Assembly (NCBI GenBank): GCA_965277435.1
Contig: OZ255821.1
Span: 2,356,001 to 2,420,000 of the forward strand
Direction: 5' to 3'
Length of the DNA: 64,000 bases
Source of the DNA: Bog-105 sp965277435
GTDB taxonomy: Bacteria; Acidobacteriota; Terriglobia; Bryobacterales; Bryobacteraceae
Part shown: piece after piece, positions 26,393 through 35,674 of the stretch
How positions within the stretch are numbered: the stretch's first letter is position 1
How the letters are laid out: every line of letters begins with the position of its first letter
Notes under the pieces: generated by a model
What the model was told of the DNA's origin: nothing
The model's database searches: none
What the model saw: the letters and a program-made list of their open reading frames with translations, nothing else
Position numbers and translations under genes: made by a program

Positions 26393-27072
26393 TGAAGCAG
26401 GAGTTAGTCGCCATCGAAGCGGTTGCAAGAGGGTGCTCGGCGACGTGGGAAAAAGGTAGCGATCCTTCCGACGTTTATTTCATGGTCGGTGGGAAACGGG
26501 TTGCGGTTGACATCGCAACTCTTAAAAGGCGTGGGAGTGGCCAAGGTAAGGGCGTCAAGCCTCGTTTGAGGTTCGATAAGGTTGCGACCAGGCTCATTGA
26601 ACATCTGCAAGCCGCCCTTAAGGAAAGCGTGCCGGATGGTATGACAGTGTTGCTGACCATTACCGCTCCCATTCGTTTGCCGGCGAAAACCGCGGCCTCG
26701 CTGGAAGACAAAATACAAACAATTCTTGGCCGGCGATCGCCGGGTCGAGATGAGAAAGAGACGATTCACGGGAACCGTGTCCGGCTTCGACTTTTGAGAG
26801 ACGAATCGGAGCGAGCGCCAAAATTGATTGGATTCGTGCACAATGCCGATTCAGATCCACTTTTGCTTTTGAACATGACAAGTGAATTGCTTGAGCTTTT
26901 GAGGAACACGCGCACAACGGACAGCGATCGATGGCTGGTGGTGATAAGCGCTGGAGGAATTTCATTCTTAGAGGCATATCGCTACATCTATTCGCAGCTG
27001 CGCATAGCGACCGATTTTAAGAAGATTTTCATGGTGTTTGGCGATGGGGGTGTCGGGGTGTTGGCGGAGTGA
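26392..27072 (+). CDS. hypothetical protein downstream of araC-like gene
   Basis: 226 residues, no family recognised. Start ATG 26392 overlaps the AraC stop (TAATG), so it is translationally coupled. The middle reads VYFMVGGKRVAVDIATLKRR and VTVLLTITAP-like strands; the C-terminus (DRWLVVISAGGISFLEAYRY) is the most structured part and could be a small alpha/beta domain. Codons for LLRNTRTT at 26895-26920 are identical at DNA level to the head of the 102-bp repeat, so part of this gene may be repeat-derived. No signal peptide. Function unknown. Confidence 0.6.
   Translation: MKQELVAIEAVARGCSATWEKGSDPSDVYFMVGGKRVAVDIATLKRRGSGQGKGVKPRLRFDKVATRLIEHLQAALKESVPDGMTVLLTITAPIRLPAKTAASLEDKIQTILGRRSPGRDEKETIHGNRVRLRLLRDESERAPKLIGFVHNADSDPLLLLNMTSELLELLRNTRTTDSDRWLVVISAGGISFLEAYRYIYSQLRIATDFKKIFMVFGDGGVGVLAE
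26895..26920 (+). repeat. 26-bp match to the 102-bp repeat head
   Basis: GCTTTTGAGGAACACGCGCA followed by CAACGG is identical to the head of each 102-bp unit (for example from 15664). It lies inside a coding frame and is read in the same frame in both places. Confidence 0.85.
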
Positions 27073-27149
27073 GGCGGCGCTAGAGGGCGAATGTCACTTC
27101 GTTTTCGGGATCGGCGCGGTCGCCCCGGGGCAGAACACCAGTACAGTGG

Positions 27150-27165
27150 CAGGCGAAAACGCCTG
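27150..27165 (+). terminator. stem-loop before the group II intron
   Basis: CAGGCG-AAAA-CGCCTG, a perfect 6-bp stem with an AAAA loop, followed by TTCCA and then the intron. It may terminate the upstream gene. Class C group II introns typically insert just after such hairpins. There is no long T-run because the intron begins five bases later. Confidence 0.5.
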
Positions 27166-27698
27166 TTCCAGTGTGCCCAGCATGGGCAGAATCTAGTTGG
27201 ATGAAAGGAGCCAATCGGAGCCGATGACGGCAACCGTAGCGAAACGCAAGGCGTAGCCGCGAGGTGAAGCTGAAAGAAGCGCGTAGCAAACTCTCGACCG
27301 TAGGAACACGAACTGGCAGTGAGGCCGGGTGCGGGCGGCGAGCTGGCTGGAAACAGCGAAGCCCAAAGGTCATCAAGACGCATCAGGTAGAGCCAGGCGG
27401 CGCGAGGGGAGAGATTCTGCACCTTACCTGGGGAGATCTCCTTTGTGAGAGCAGAGGAGAAGTCAGCAGAGGCCGTAGTAGCGAAGAAGCGGAGTAATGT
27501 CCGTGGAGCGAAGGGCCGAAGAACCAAAGAACGGAGCTAGAGAAGGAACTGAAGCCGGTGAGTGGAGAGGTCTCGAATCCCTGGCGCCACAACTACGGTG
27601 GGCAGCCGGAGGAGCGCCGACAGGGCAGAAGCGGTGAAGCCGCAGTGAGCCAAGGCGGAGAGATCCAACCGGCGACGCGAACCTTCAGAAAGAGAGCA

Positions 27699-28946
27699 AT
27701 GTACGAGAGTCTGATGGAAGAGGTGGTGACGGACGAGAACCGGGCGCGAGCGCTGGAAGCAGTAAAACGCAACCAGGGTGCGCCGGGAATCGACCGGATG
27801 ACAACGACCGAACTGGAGAGTCATCTTCAGGCGCACTGGGAGAAGATTCGTGCGAAGCTGCTGACGGGAACCTGGGTTCCGAGTCCTGTGAGGCGGGTAG
27901 AGATACCGAAGCCGAGCGGGGGCACGCGAATATTAGGCATCCCGACGGTGATGGATCGACTGATTCAGCAGATGCTGTTGCAAGTGCTGACGCCGATCTT
28001 CGATCCGCAATTCAGCGAGCACAGTTACGGGTTTCGACCGGGGCGCAGCGCACAGGACGCCGTGCAAGCCGCACAGCAGTATGCGCAGGAAGGCAAGGAT
28101 TGGGTGGTGGATTTAGACATTGCTCAGTTCTTCGACCACGTCAATCACGACATTCTGATGGGCCGGGTGGCGCAAGTGATTCGGGACAAACGAGTGTTGC
28201 ATTTGATGGGGAAATACCTGCGGCGGGGCGCGATGGTGGACGGGATAGTGAGGAGCAGGGTGGAGGGCACGCCACAAGGCGGGCCGCTGTCTCCGCTACT
28301 GTCCAATATCTATCTGGATGCGCTCGATAAGGAACTGGATCGGAGAGGGCACTGCTATTGCCGTTATGCCGATGACTGCAACATCTACGTAGGCAGTCAG
28401 CAAGCAGCGGAACGCACGCACCGCTCGCTCCAGGCCTGGATCGAGAAGCATCTGCGATTGAAGGTGAATGTCGCTAAGAGCGGGACCGGGAGGGTCTGGG
28501 AACGTAGATTTCTGGGCTTCCGACTGGATCGCGCGAAGCGGATCGGAGTAGCGCCGGAAAGTATCGAACGCTTCAAAGCGAAGGTACGGGAGATGTGGCG
28601 AGGAAACCAGAGTCGAACCAGCAAGCAGCTGCGCGATAACTGGGCTCGTTATGTGCGGGGCTGGTGGAACTATTTTCAGCTAGCCGAAGTGCGTAAGCCG
28701 ATCTTCCGGCTGGAGCCATGGATTCGGCGGCACATCCGGAAGTGCTTTTGGCTCAGGTGGCACAGTGCCGCCGGCCGCAAGCATGCGCTGCAAAGACTCG
28801 GGTTACGAGGACGAATGCTGAAGGTAGCGGACAGTTCGCGCGGGGCCTGGCCTCTGGCCGGCAACGGTAGTGTGCAGACTGCCCTGTCGAACCAGCTCCT
28901 CCGGCGCTTCGGCTTTCTCCTGCCATCGGATCTTGCGGTCAGCTAA
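27699..28946 (+). CDS. group II intron reverse transcriptase/maturase
   Basis: About 415 residues from ATG 27699 (MYESLMEEVVTDENRARALE); an earlier GTG start at 27558 would extend it into the RNA leader. RT blocks are all present: NQGAPGIDRM, PVRRVEIPKPSGGTRILGIP, SEHSYGFRPGRSAQDAV, WVVDLDIAQFFDHVNHDILM, GTPQGGPLSPLLSNIYLDAL and the catalytic YADDCNIYVGS near residue 223. The maturase X domain follows (LRDNWARYVRGWWNYFQLAE). No HNH endonuclease domain, as in class C enzymes. It helps the intron RNA fold and copies it at new sites. Confidence 0.93.
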   Translation: MYESLMEEVVTDENRARALEAVKRNQGAPGIDRMTTTELESHLQAHWEKIRAKLLTGTWVPSPVRRVEIPKPSGGTRILGIPTVMDRLIQQMLLQVLTPIFDPQFSEHSYGFRPGRSAQDAVQAAQQYAQEGKDWVVDLDIAQFFDHVNHDILMGRVAQVIRDKRVLHLMGKYLRRGAMVDGIVRSRVEGTPQGGPLSPLLSNIYLDALDKELDRRGHCYCRYADDCNIYVGSQQAAERTHRSLQAWIEKHLRLKVNVAKSGTGRVWERRFLGFRLDRAKRIGVAPESIERFKAKVREMWRGNQSRTSKQLRDNWARYVRGWWNYFQLAEVRKPIFRLEPWIRRHIRKCFWLRWHSAAGRKHALQRLGLRGRMLKVADSSRGAWPLAGNGSVQTALSNQLLRRFGFLLPSDLAVS

Positions 28947-28960
28947 AGCCGCTGGGTTTA

Positions 28961-28994
28961 ACCGCCGGATGCGGAAAACCGCACGTCCGGTGGT
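28961..28994 (+). ncRNA. group II intron domain V
   Basis: 34-nt hairpin ACCGCCGGATGCGGAAAACC... closing with ...GCACGTCCGGTGGT: outer pairs ACCGCCGG/CCGGTGGT, GCGG-AAAA-CCGC terminal part, and the two-base bulge region typical of the catalytic domain V. Confidence 0.8.
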
Positions 28995-29162
28995 GTGGGA
29001 GGGTGACCGGGCGCAATCCCGGTCACTCCACCTGATCAAGAGGCGCACTGGTTGGTGTTGGGAAGGAACAGGCATTTTTTCTGGCCTGTTCATGAAGGTG
29101 TAGCCGGCAGCTAACCCAATCTTCATCTCCTCTCTCTAAGCTGGGGACTCAATCCTTCCCCC

Positions 29163-32153
29163 ATGAAACAAATATCTCCGGTCTTGTCGCTGCTGGCGAT
29201 CTGCCTGCTCTGCTCCTGGTCTATTCCAGCGCAAAACGCGGATGCCAGCATCTCCGGCACCATTCTCGACGCGGCCGGGGCGGCTGTTCCTGATGCCCGC
29301 ATTGAGGCCGATTCGCTCGAAACCGGCTCGAAGCGAATCACTGCCGCTAGCGGTTCCGGCGTCTATCGTCTGAGCGCGCTCAGCGTGGGGCATTACCGCA
29401 TTACCATTCAACAGCCTGGTTTTCAGGATTTCATTTACGAGAACGTTCAATTACAAGTCGGCCAAACACGCACTTTGGACCCGCGCCTCGAACTGGCTAC
29501 CGCCACCGCTTCGGTCGACGTAAATTCTGCTGCCGCACCGCTCGATGAAGTGTCGGCAACCGTTGGGGGCGTGGTGTCCGGGGAACAAGTGCGGCAGTTG
29601 CCAATCAATGGCCGCAGCTGGGCCAGCCTGATGACGCAAACGCCTGGCGCGATTGACTCCGGCACCGATAACCAGCGCAGCATCCGCTTTGTCGGCCACG
29701 GTCTCGACGATAACAATTTTCGATTCGACGGTGTAGACGCGACCGGCATTTTCAACCAGGCCCAGAAAGGCACTTTTCGGCTGCAGTTTTCGACGGAATC
29801 GATCTCGGAATTCCGGGCTAACGCCGCGCTCTTTTCTGCCGATAGCGGCGGGACGCAAGGCGGTCAGGTGGAAGTGGTTTCCCGCAGCGGCACCAACAAC
29901 TTTCATGGCTCTCTGTTCGAGTACTTGCGTAACGACGCGTTCGACGCGCGCGGGCCTTTTGACGGGCGCAGCCTGCCGCCGTTTCGCTTGAATCAATTCG
30001 GCGGCAGCGTAGGCGGCCCCATCCGCAAAGATAAGGATTTCTTTTTCGCCAACTACGAAGGCTTGCGCCAGCGCGTGGGGCAGACACTGATCGGTTTTGT
30101 TCCTTCGAATGCCTTTCGTTCGCAAGTCAGCCTAACGTCGTCCGGCTTGAACCCGATTCTCAGTGCGTTTCCAACCAGTTCAACGGCCACCAGCGACCCT
30201 AACGTGGCTCGCTACACCAGCCAGGGCCATCAGCTGACCAACGAAGATTCCGGCCTCATCCGCTACGATCACAAATTTTCCGACGCCAATTCTCTTGCCG
30301 TTCGTTACAACATCGATAACGGCCTTTCGGATCTGCCGAACGGCGTGTTGCGCGACCGGACGGCGACGACGAACGCTATGCATAATGCTCTGATCTCGCT
30401 GACTACCGTGATCTCGCCCCGCACTATTAATGAATTTCGCGCCGGTTTCAATCGAACTAATTTCGCTACGCAGAACGAGAGCTTGTTAGACACCGAGATC
30501 ATCACACCGCAATTCAGCACGCTTTACAACAACACCGGAAAGCTGCAAGTCTCTAATTCGTTCGATTACGTCGACTCGCTGACCAGCGTTCATGGCAAGC
30601 ACACCCTGAAAGCGGGTGTCGAGGTGCGACGCGTACAGGTGAATGCGACTGCGACTTCGTCGAACGATTTCGAGCTGACTTATGCAACTACACCTACGTT
30701 TCTCTCGAACAATCTCAGCCAGGCCAGCCTGGTCAGCACGCTGCCGAGCACGGGCTTGCGGCGCACGGAATACTTCGCTTTCTTGCAGGACGAGTTTCGC
30801 GTTACTCCCACGCTCACGGCCAACCTCGGCGTTCGATACGAGTATTTCGGCGTTCCCTATGATGTAGCCGGTCGCGGTATTGTGTTCGATCCGATTAACT
30901 GTCCCGGCGGATATTGTCCGAAAGGCACGCCTTTTTATCACCCCGACTACAACAATTTCAGCCCGCGCGTCAGCGTGGCCTGGGCGCCATCGCGCTTCAA
31001 TAACCGCTTTGTGGTGCGAGCTGGTTATGGCATCTTCTACGGCGATGGACAGATCGGCGATCTTACTGCGCCGCTCGATAATCTCGCGGGCCGTGTTCTT
31101 CTAAAATCGACTTCGTTCCCGGACCTGTCGTATCCGCTGCCTGCATCCGCCGCCAGCAGTCCGTCGTCACCTACTGCCCCGCGCAGCCTTGACCTGAACC
31201 GCGTCACTCCTTACACGGAAGAGTGGGGGCTTTCGATACAGCAGGCGCTTACTACCAACACGGTCCTCACAGTGGGCTTCCTGGGTGAAGCCGGCGCGCA
31301 CCAGTTTACGCGCACTTATTTGAATACTCCCGATCCGGTGACGCACGTTGTCCAATATCCGCAGTTCGGGCCCATTGATTACAAGACCACGTCGAGCAAT
31401 AACAACTTCAACGCGCTGCAAGTGGGTTTGCAGCGAAACTTGAACAGCTCGCTAGTCACAAGTGTCAATTACATGTGGTCGCATGCCATTAACGACGGCT
31501 CTACCGGGGGTGGTGAAACCGACTATCCGCAAAATGTCCGGTGCCGGGCCTGCGAACGCGCGTCAAGCGACCTCGATGTCCGGCAGTATCTTTCGAGCAA
31601 TCTGATTTATCAACTGCCCTTTGGTCAAGCGCGACGGTTTTTGAATTCGAAAGGCTTCGCGTCGGCCATCCTGGGCGGGTGGGAGTGGGCCAACATCTTA
31701 ACGGCGCGCTCGGGGCTGCCCGTCAATGTCACCTATTCTCCGAAAGCCTTGGCGGTTCCGGATTTCAACACGCTCAGTGCGCAGCGGCCCAACGTGGTTT
31801 CCGGCGCGTCTCTCACGCCCGCCAACCAGACCATCAACAGCTTTATCAATCCGGCGGCTTTCGCGATTCCCACTCCCGGTAGCTTCGGAAATGCGGGGCG
31901 CAATCTGGCGCGCGGTCCCGATGTCTGGCAATTGGATACGGCACTGGTGAAAAACATTCCTTTGAAGGAACGCCTGCATCTATCGTTCCGCGCCGAAGCT
32001 TTCAACGTGTTTAATCACTCCCAGTTCGGGACGCCGGCAGCGAATTATTCGAACCTGGTTTCGTTCGGCCAGATCACCACCGAAGCCAATTCGACGGGCA
32101 TCGGGACTGGCACGCCGCGCGAACTGGAATTTGCTTTACGCCTCGAATTTTAA
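29163..32153 (+). CDS. TonB-dependent receptor with carboxypeptidase-regulatory domain
   Basis: 996-residue outer-membrane transporter of the Oar/acidobacterial type. Signal peptide ISPVLSLLAICLLCSWSIPA; residues about 27-110 form a carboxypeptidase-regulatory-like fold (ADASISGTILDAAGAAVPDA); then a plug domain (VVSGEQVRQLPINGRSWASL; GTQGGQVEVVSRSGTNNFHG) and a 22-strand-type barrel ending GTPRELEFALRLEF with the C-terminal Phe. It imports a bulky substrate with TonB energy. Only two bases separate it from the next gene, so the three genes 29163-34566 form one unit. The substrate is not evident from sequence. Confidence 0.9.
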   Translation: MKQISPVLSLLAICLLCSWSIPAQNADASISGTILDAAGAAVPDARIEADSLETGSKRITAASGSGVYRLSALSVGHYRITIQQPGFQDFIYENVQLQVGQTRTLDPRLELATATASVDVNSAAAPLDEVSATVGGVVSGEQVRQLPINGRSWASLMTQTPGAIDSGTDNQRSIRFVGHGLDDNNFRFDGVDATGIFNQAQKGTFRLQFSTESISEFRANAALFSADSGGTQGGQVEVVSRSGTNNFHGSLFEYLRNDAFDARGPFDGRSLPPFRLNQFGGSVGGPIRKDKDFFFANYEGLRQRVGQTLIGFVPSNAFRSQVSLTSSGLNPILSAFPTSSTATSDPNVARYTSQGHQLTNEDSGLIRYDHKFSDANSLAVRYNIDNGLSDLPNGVLRDRTATTNAMHNALISLTTVISPRTINEFRAGFNRTNFATQNESLLDTEIITPQFSTLYNNTGKLQVSNSFDYVDSLTSVHGKHTLKAGVEVRRVQVNATATSSNDFELTYATTPTFLSNNLSQASLVSTLPSTGLRRTEYFAFLQDEFRVTPTLTANLGVRYEYFGVPYDVAGRGIVFDPINCPGGYCPKGTPFYHPDYNNFSPRVSVAWAPSRFNNRFVVRAGYGIFYGDGQIGDLTAPLDNLAGRVLLKSTSFPDLSYPLPASAASSPSSPTAPRSLDLNRVTPYTEEWGLSIQQALTTNTVLTVGFLGEAGAHQFTRTYLNTPDPVTHVVQYPQFGPIDYKTTSSNNNFNALQVGLQRNLNSSLVTSVNYMWSHAINDGSTGGGETDYPQNVRCRACERASSDLDVRQYLSSNLIYQLPFGQARRFLNSKGFASAILGGWEWANILTARSGLPVNVTYSPKALAVPDFNTLSAQRPNVVSGASLTPANQTINSFINPAAFAIPTPGSFGNAGRNLARGPDVWQLDTALVKNIPLKERLHLSFRAEAFNVFNHSQFGTPAANYSNLVSFGQITTEANSTGIGTGTPRELEFALRLEF

Positions 32154-32155
32154 AC

Positions 32156-33559
32156 ATGAAAACCGCTCAAAGTCTTCTCTTAGTTTCTCTGTTCGGTCTA
32201 AGCTTCGTTTCGGCGGGCACGGTATCGGCTCCTTATGCGCAGTATCTGCTGACGTCAGCTATATCCGCTCATGCGGAGCTGCAGAAAATGGGATTGCACG
32301 TTATTCCTCCCGGCAGCCAGGACGAGAGCATCATTGCGTGCAGCGTTCCGAGCAAGATCGGCAAGAAGTCTTCGCCAGGCGATCTCGAGGTAGAGCGCAG
32401 CGGAAAGCCGAGCGTGAAAACTAACACGGAAGGCTCGTTTTACGATCTGGCGCTAACGCTGTCTGATGCCGGCCAGCACTCGATCGGGATGATTGTGATG
32501 GAGATGCGCTTCTCGGGGGCTAGCAGTCCTGAGGACGCGGTTCACAAAGCCGAAGCGATCCGCGATGCTATGCAGACTCGGATCGCCAGCCGTGATGCGC
32601 TTTTCGCTAACGCTCCCGCGTCCGCGCCGCTGGTCTTACTGCGCACTACTCCGCTCTCCGATGTAGTTGGAGACTTCGATCATTTTGCTGTGGATCAAGC
32701 TCATAACCGCCTGTATGTATCCGCCGAGGTGCATCACTCGATTGAAGTGTTCGATCTGAAGACCGGTGAACATCTGCAGAGTGTTTCCGGAGTAACGACA
32801 CCTCACACCCTGGCCTTCGTGCCGGAAAAAGGCTGGCTGCTGGTGGCTGACGGCGGCGATGCTTCGTGCCGCATTCTGGACGTGAGCGACATGCATGAAG
32901 TGAAACGCATTCCGCTCGAGGCGGGGCCGGACGCAGGCTTTTACGATGTCGAAAAGCGGCTTTTCTATATAGGAAACGGCGGCCGGGGCGCGAAGAGCCC
33001 GTTCTCGTACATCAGCATCATTTCAGTTGACGAGCAGAAAGAAAGCGCTAAGATTCGCGTGGAATCCTCTAATCTCGAGTCGATGAAACTGAACCGGGCG
33101 GAGAATTTGCTTTACGTCAACATGCGCGACAAGAACATGGTCGGTGTGGTCGATCTGAATAAAAAAGAAGTGAGTCAGACGTGGAACATACCGGGGCTGA
33201 ATCGCAACACTCCTATGGCGTTCGATCCCGCGCACCATCGCCTGTTCATCGTGGGACGCCAGCCGGGAAAACTCTTCATCATCGATAGCGCGTCGGGTAA
33301 ACTCATCTCGACCATGGATGCTGTCGAGACCGCTGATGATATGACTTTCGATCCACGACAGGGCCGGATCTACATCACCGGCTCGGGCGGCGTCACCGTG
33401 GTGCAGCAGCAGGATGAAAATACCTATCGAGCTTTGACCCAATTCGGCACCAATGGGGGCAAGACTTCCACTTTCGACGCGCAGCTCAAGCAGTTCTATA
33501 TCATTCACACAAAGACCGCTGAAGATATGGCTGGGCTGCAGGTTTATCAAGTAAATTAA
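32156..33559 (+). CDS. exported YncE-like beta-propeller protein
   Basis: 467 residues. Signal peptide KTAQSLLLVSLFGLSFVSAG; a helical N-terminal part of about 150 residues of unknown type; then a seven-bladed-type propeller with repeated HNRLYVSAEVHHSIEVFDLK, GWLLVADGGDASCRILDVSD, NLLYVNMRDKNMVGVVDLNK and HHRLFIVGRQPGKLFIIDSA blades. Such propellers bind ligands or partners in the periplasm. Its place between a TonB receptor and a metallophosphoesterase, with two-base gaps, suggests a joint role in handling an imported or surface substrate. Confidence 0.8.
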   Translation: MKTAQSLLLVSLFGLSFVSAGTVSAPYAQYLLTSAISAHAELQKMGLHVIPPGSQDESIIACSVPSKIGKKSSPGDLEVERSGKPSVKTNTEGSFYDLALTLSDAGQHSIGMIVMEMRFSGASSPEDAVHKAEAIRDAMQTRIASRDALFANAPASAPLVLLRTTPLSDVVGDFDHFAVDQAHNRLYVSAEVHHSIEVFDLKTGEHLQSVSGVTTPHTLAFVPEKGWLLVADGGDASCRILDVSDMHEVKRIPLEAGPDAGFYDVEKRLFYIGNGGRGAKSPFSYISIISVDEQKESAKIRVESSNLESMKLNRAENLLYVNMRDKNMVGVVDLNKKEVSQTWNIPGLNRNTPMAFDPAHHRLFIVGRQPGKLFIIDSASGKLISTMDAVETADDMTFDPRQGRIYITGSGGVTVVQQQDENTYRALTQFGTNGGKTSTFDAQLKQFYIIHTKTAEDMAGLQVYQVN

Positions 33560-33561
33560 CG

Positions 33562-34566
33562 ATGCAAATACGAACCGCCGCCGTTTTCCTATCGCTGATC
33601 AGCGCCGTCTGTAGTTGCGCGCAGAATCACGCTTCCGACCTGCCCACTAATAAACTCTTAAGCGAGCCTGGTCCGACGGTTCGCATCGCTGAAAGCGAAG
33701 TGCGGGCGCACCCTACGGTGATTGCCTATGGCGATATGCGTTTTACCGATCCGGCGAATGAAACGTCGACGAATCCACGGGTACGCAAATGGCTGGTGGA
33801 AAAGATCGCGAGCGAACATCCGGTCGCAGTTTTGTTGAATGGCGACGTTCCGCTGGCGGGCAACGTCATCAACGATTACGCGGTTTATAAAGAAGAGACC
33901 ACGCCTTGGAGAGATGCGCAGCTGCATGTTTTTCCCGCTCTGGGCAATCATGAGTTTCATGGCCCCGACGCGCAGCAATGCCTGGAGAACTGGTGGAGCG
34001 CATTCCCGGAATTTCGGAACCGCCGCTGGTATTCCTCGCAAATCGGTTCGCGGTTGTACGCCATTGCATTGGACAGCGACGCATCGCTGCTGCCGGAAAG
34101 CGATCAGTTGCGCTGGCTGGTGAAACAGATTCAAGGTTTGCCGCCAACGGTCGATTTCCTGGTGATCAGCCTTCACCATCCGCCGGTGGCGGATATCCAG
34201 AAACATATTGAGGTCGATCACAATCCCCGGCCGAACGAAATCGCGCTGCGTGATCTGTTATCGAAACTGCAGGCGCAAACGCACGCTCAGTTCATTGTGA
34301 GTGCCGGGCATATTCACAATTACGAACGGCACAAGGTAGACGGCGTGGTGTACCTGGTTTCGGGCGGCGGGGCGGCTAAACCGTACTTCGTCGAGCGCAC
34401 GCCCGACGATCTGTACCAAAGCAATCTGTTTCCGAATTATCACTACATCAAGTTCACGATTGAGCCAGACCAGCTCAAAGCGGTGATGTACCGCATTGCC
34501 AATCCCGAAGCGCACGAGTTGACAGTGGAAGCGAAAGACACGTTCGATGTGCCGGTTAAGAAATGA
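33562..34566 (+). CDS. exported calcineurin-like metallophosphoesterase
   Basis: 334 residues; N-terminal signal MQIRTAAVFLSLISAVCSCA (possibly a lipoprotein signal with the late Cys). Two-metal phosphoesterase motifs in order: IAYGDMRFTD (GDxR variant of the first motif), LLNGDVPLAG (GD), ALGNHEFHGPDAQ (GNHE), ISLHHPPVAD, and the last metal motif GHIHNYERH. It would hydrolyse phosphomonoesters or diesters outside the cytoplasm. Last gene of the receptor-propeller-phosphatase unit; its 3' end overlaps the convergent DUF993 gene by 11 bases. Confidence 0.88.
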   Translation: MQIRTAAVFLSLISAVCSCAQNHASDLPTNKLLSEPGPTVRIAESEVRAHPTVIAYGDMRFTDPANETSTNPRVRKWLVEKIASEHPVAVLLNGDVPLAGNVINDYAVYKEETTPWRDAQLHVFPALGNHEFHGPDAQQCLENWWSAFPEFRNRRWYSSQIGSRLYAIALDSDASLLPESDQLRWLVKQIQGLPPTVDFLVISLHHPPVADIQKHIEVDHNPRPNEIALRDLLSKLQAQTHAQFIVSAGHIHNYERHKVDGVVYLVSGGGAAKPYFVERTPDDLYQSNLFPNYHYIKFTIEPDQLKAVMYRIANPEAHELTVEAKDTFDVPVKK

Positions 34567-35671
34567 TGGCTTTCATGCGGGCAACCGCCAACTCGGGATC
34601 AGTCAGTAATCGCGCTTGATCGGCGTAGCGGAAGAGCGTGGCGAGATGCGTGAGCGAGCGCGCGCTTTCCTGGCCGCCCAGCATACGGAAATGGCTCTGG
34701 TGCCCGTTAAGGTAGGCCAGAAACACCAGGCCTGTTTTGTAGAAATAGGTTGGCGCTTGAAAGATATGGCGTGAAAGAGCAAGCGTGGGTTCGAGCCACT
34801 GCCGGTACTTCTTGATGTCTCCGCGATCCAGCGCTTGAAAGGCAAGAGAAGCCACCGGGGCAATCGCATCGAAGATTCCCAAGAGCGCATCGCTATGGCC
34901 TACTTCGTCGCCTTCGATCAATTCGGGATAGTGGAAATCGTCGCCCGTGTACATGCGGACGCCGGGAGGGAGCCTGCGGCGCATCTCGATTTCGCGCGCC
35001 TGATCGAGCAACGAAATCTTGATGCCGTCGATGTTGCGGCTGTGCTCGTGAATTAGATTGAGGCAGATCTCCATGGATTCCGCAATGGTCGATCCGCCCC
35101 AATAGCCACGCAAAGCGGGGTCGAAGGCCTCGCCCAACCAGTGCAGGATCACCGGCTGCGATATCTGGGAAAGGAGCCGGCTATAGACGCGCAGATAATC
35201 GTCCGGTCCCTGCGCGCAGCGGGCGAGCGCACGGCTGGCCATCAGGATGATGCGGCCGCCGCATGCTTCGATGAAGGCGCATTGTTCCTGGTAGGCGGCG
35301 AGGACGCGATCGAGATTGAGGTCATCTTCAGGAGCAAGCTGATCGGTGTTCGCGCCGCAAGCGATGTGATAGTCTTCGGCGCAAGAGAGTTGAATTAATT
35401 CCTGTGCAAGTGGCCAATCGAGACCCATGCCGCGTTGCGCCGTATCCATAGCTTCCGCGATCCCGAAACCTAGTGAGGCGAGATGGCGGCGAAACGCCAA
35501 AGTGCTGTCCCAATCGATCGCCGCGAGATTGGCGGGATCAACCACCACGTGCGCGGCCGCATACGCTGCGCGGGAAGTGAAGGTGGCAGGCTCCGAAAGC
35601 GGTAGCGGTTCATGCGAGTGCAGCGCATAAGTGCCGGCCGTTTCAGGCAGCTCGATACTAATCAAGTACAA
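34556..35671 (-). CDS. DUF993 (dihydrodipicolinate synthase-like) protein
   Basis: 371 residues of the DUF993 family, a TIM-barrel relative of DapA/NanA aldolases. Characteristic stretches: LGFGIAEAMDTAQRGMGLDW, CGANTDQLAPEDDLNLDRVL, LHWLGEAFDPALRGYWGG, NIDGIKISLLDQAREIEMRR (the lysine is a candidate Schiff-base residue) and MYTGDDFHYPELIEGD. In genomes these proteins usually sit beside Gfo/Idh/MocA dehydrogenases, as here, and probably cleave an oxidised sugar. The start appears to be TTG at 35671, four bases after the stop of the oxidoreductase, so the two form an operon. Confidence 0.85.
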   Translation of the reverse strand: MYLISIELPETAGTYALHSHEPLPLSEPATFTSRAAYAAAHVVVDPANLAAIDWDSTLAFRRHLASLGFGIAEAMDTAQRGMGLDWPLAQELIQLSCAEDYHIACGANTDQLAPEDDLNLDRVLAAYQEQCAFIEACGGRIILMASRALARCAQGPDDYLRVYSRLLSQISQPVILHWLGEAFDPALRGYWGGSTIAESMEICLNLIHEHSRNIDGIKISLLDQAREIEMRRRLPPGVRMYTGDDFHYPELIEGDEVGHSDALLGIFDAIAPVASLAFQALDRGDIKKYRQWLEPTLALSRHIFQAPTYFYKTGLVFLAYLNGHQSHFRMLGGQESARSLTHLATLFRYADQARLLTDPELAVARMKAIIS

Positions 35672-35674
35672 GCC

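Larger units (their letters stand above)
27171..29031 (+). mobile_element. group II intron, class C type
   Basis: The 5' end GTGTGCCCAGCATGGGC fits the GUGYG consensus. A structured leader of about 0.5 kb precedes a reverse-transcriptase gene, and domain V (28961-28994) and a GTGACCGGG/CCCGGTCAC domain VI stem follow. The 3' end is placed near ...CACTCCAC at about 29031, uncertain by a few bases. The 5' exon ends in a small stem-loop, the usual target of class C introns, which splice as ribozymes and move by target-primed reverse transcription. All parts look intact. Confidence 0.85.

Noticed and set aside
27264..27560. Small frames in the group II intron leader
   Set aside because: The region is structured intron RNA (domains I-IV); the frames are incidental.
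29451..30125. 224-residue minus-strand frame in the TonB-dependent receptor gene
   Set aside because: No homology pattern; the plus-strand receptor is unambiguous over the same bases.
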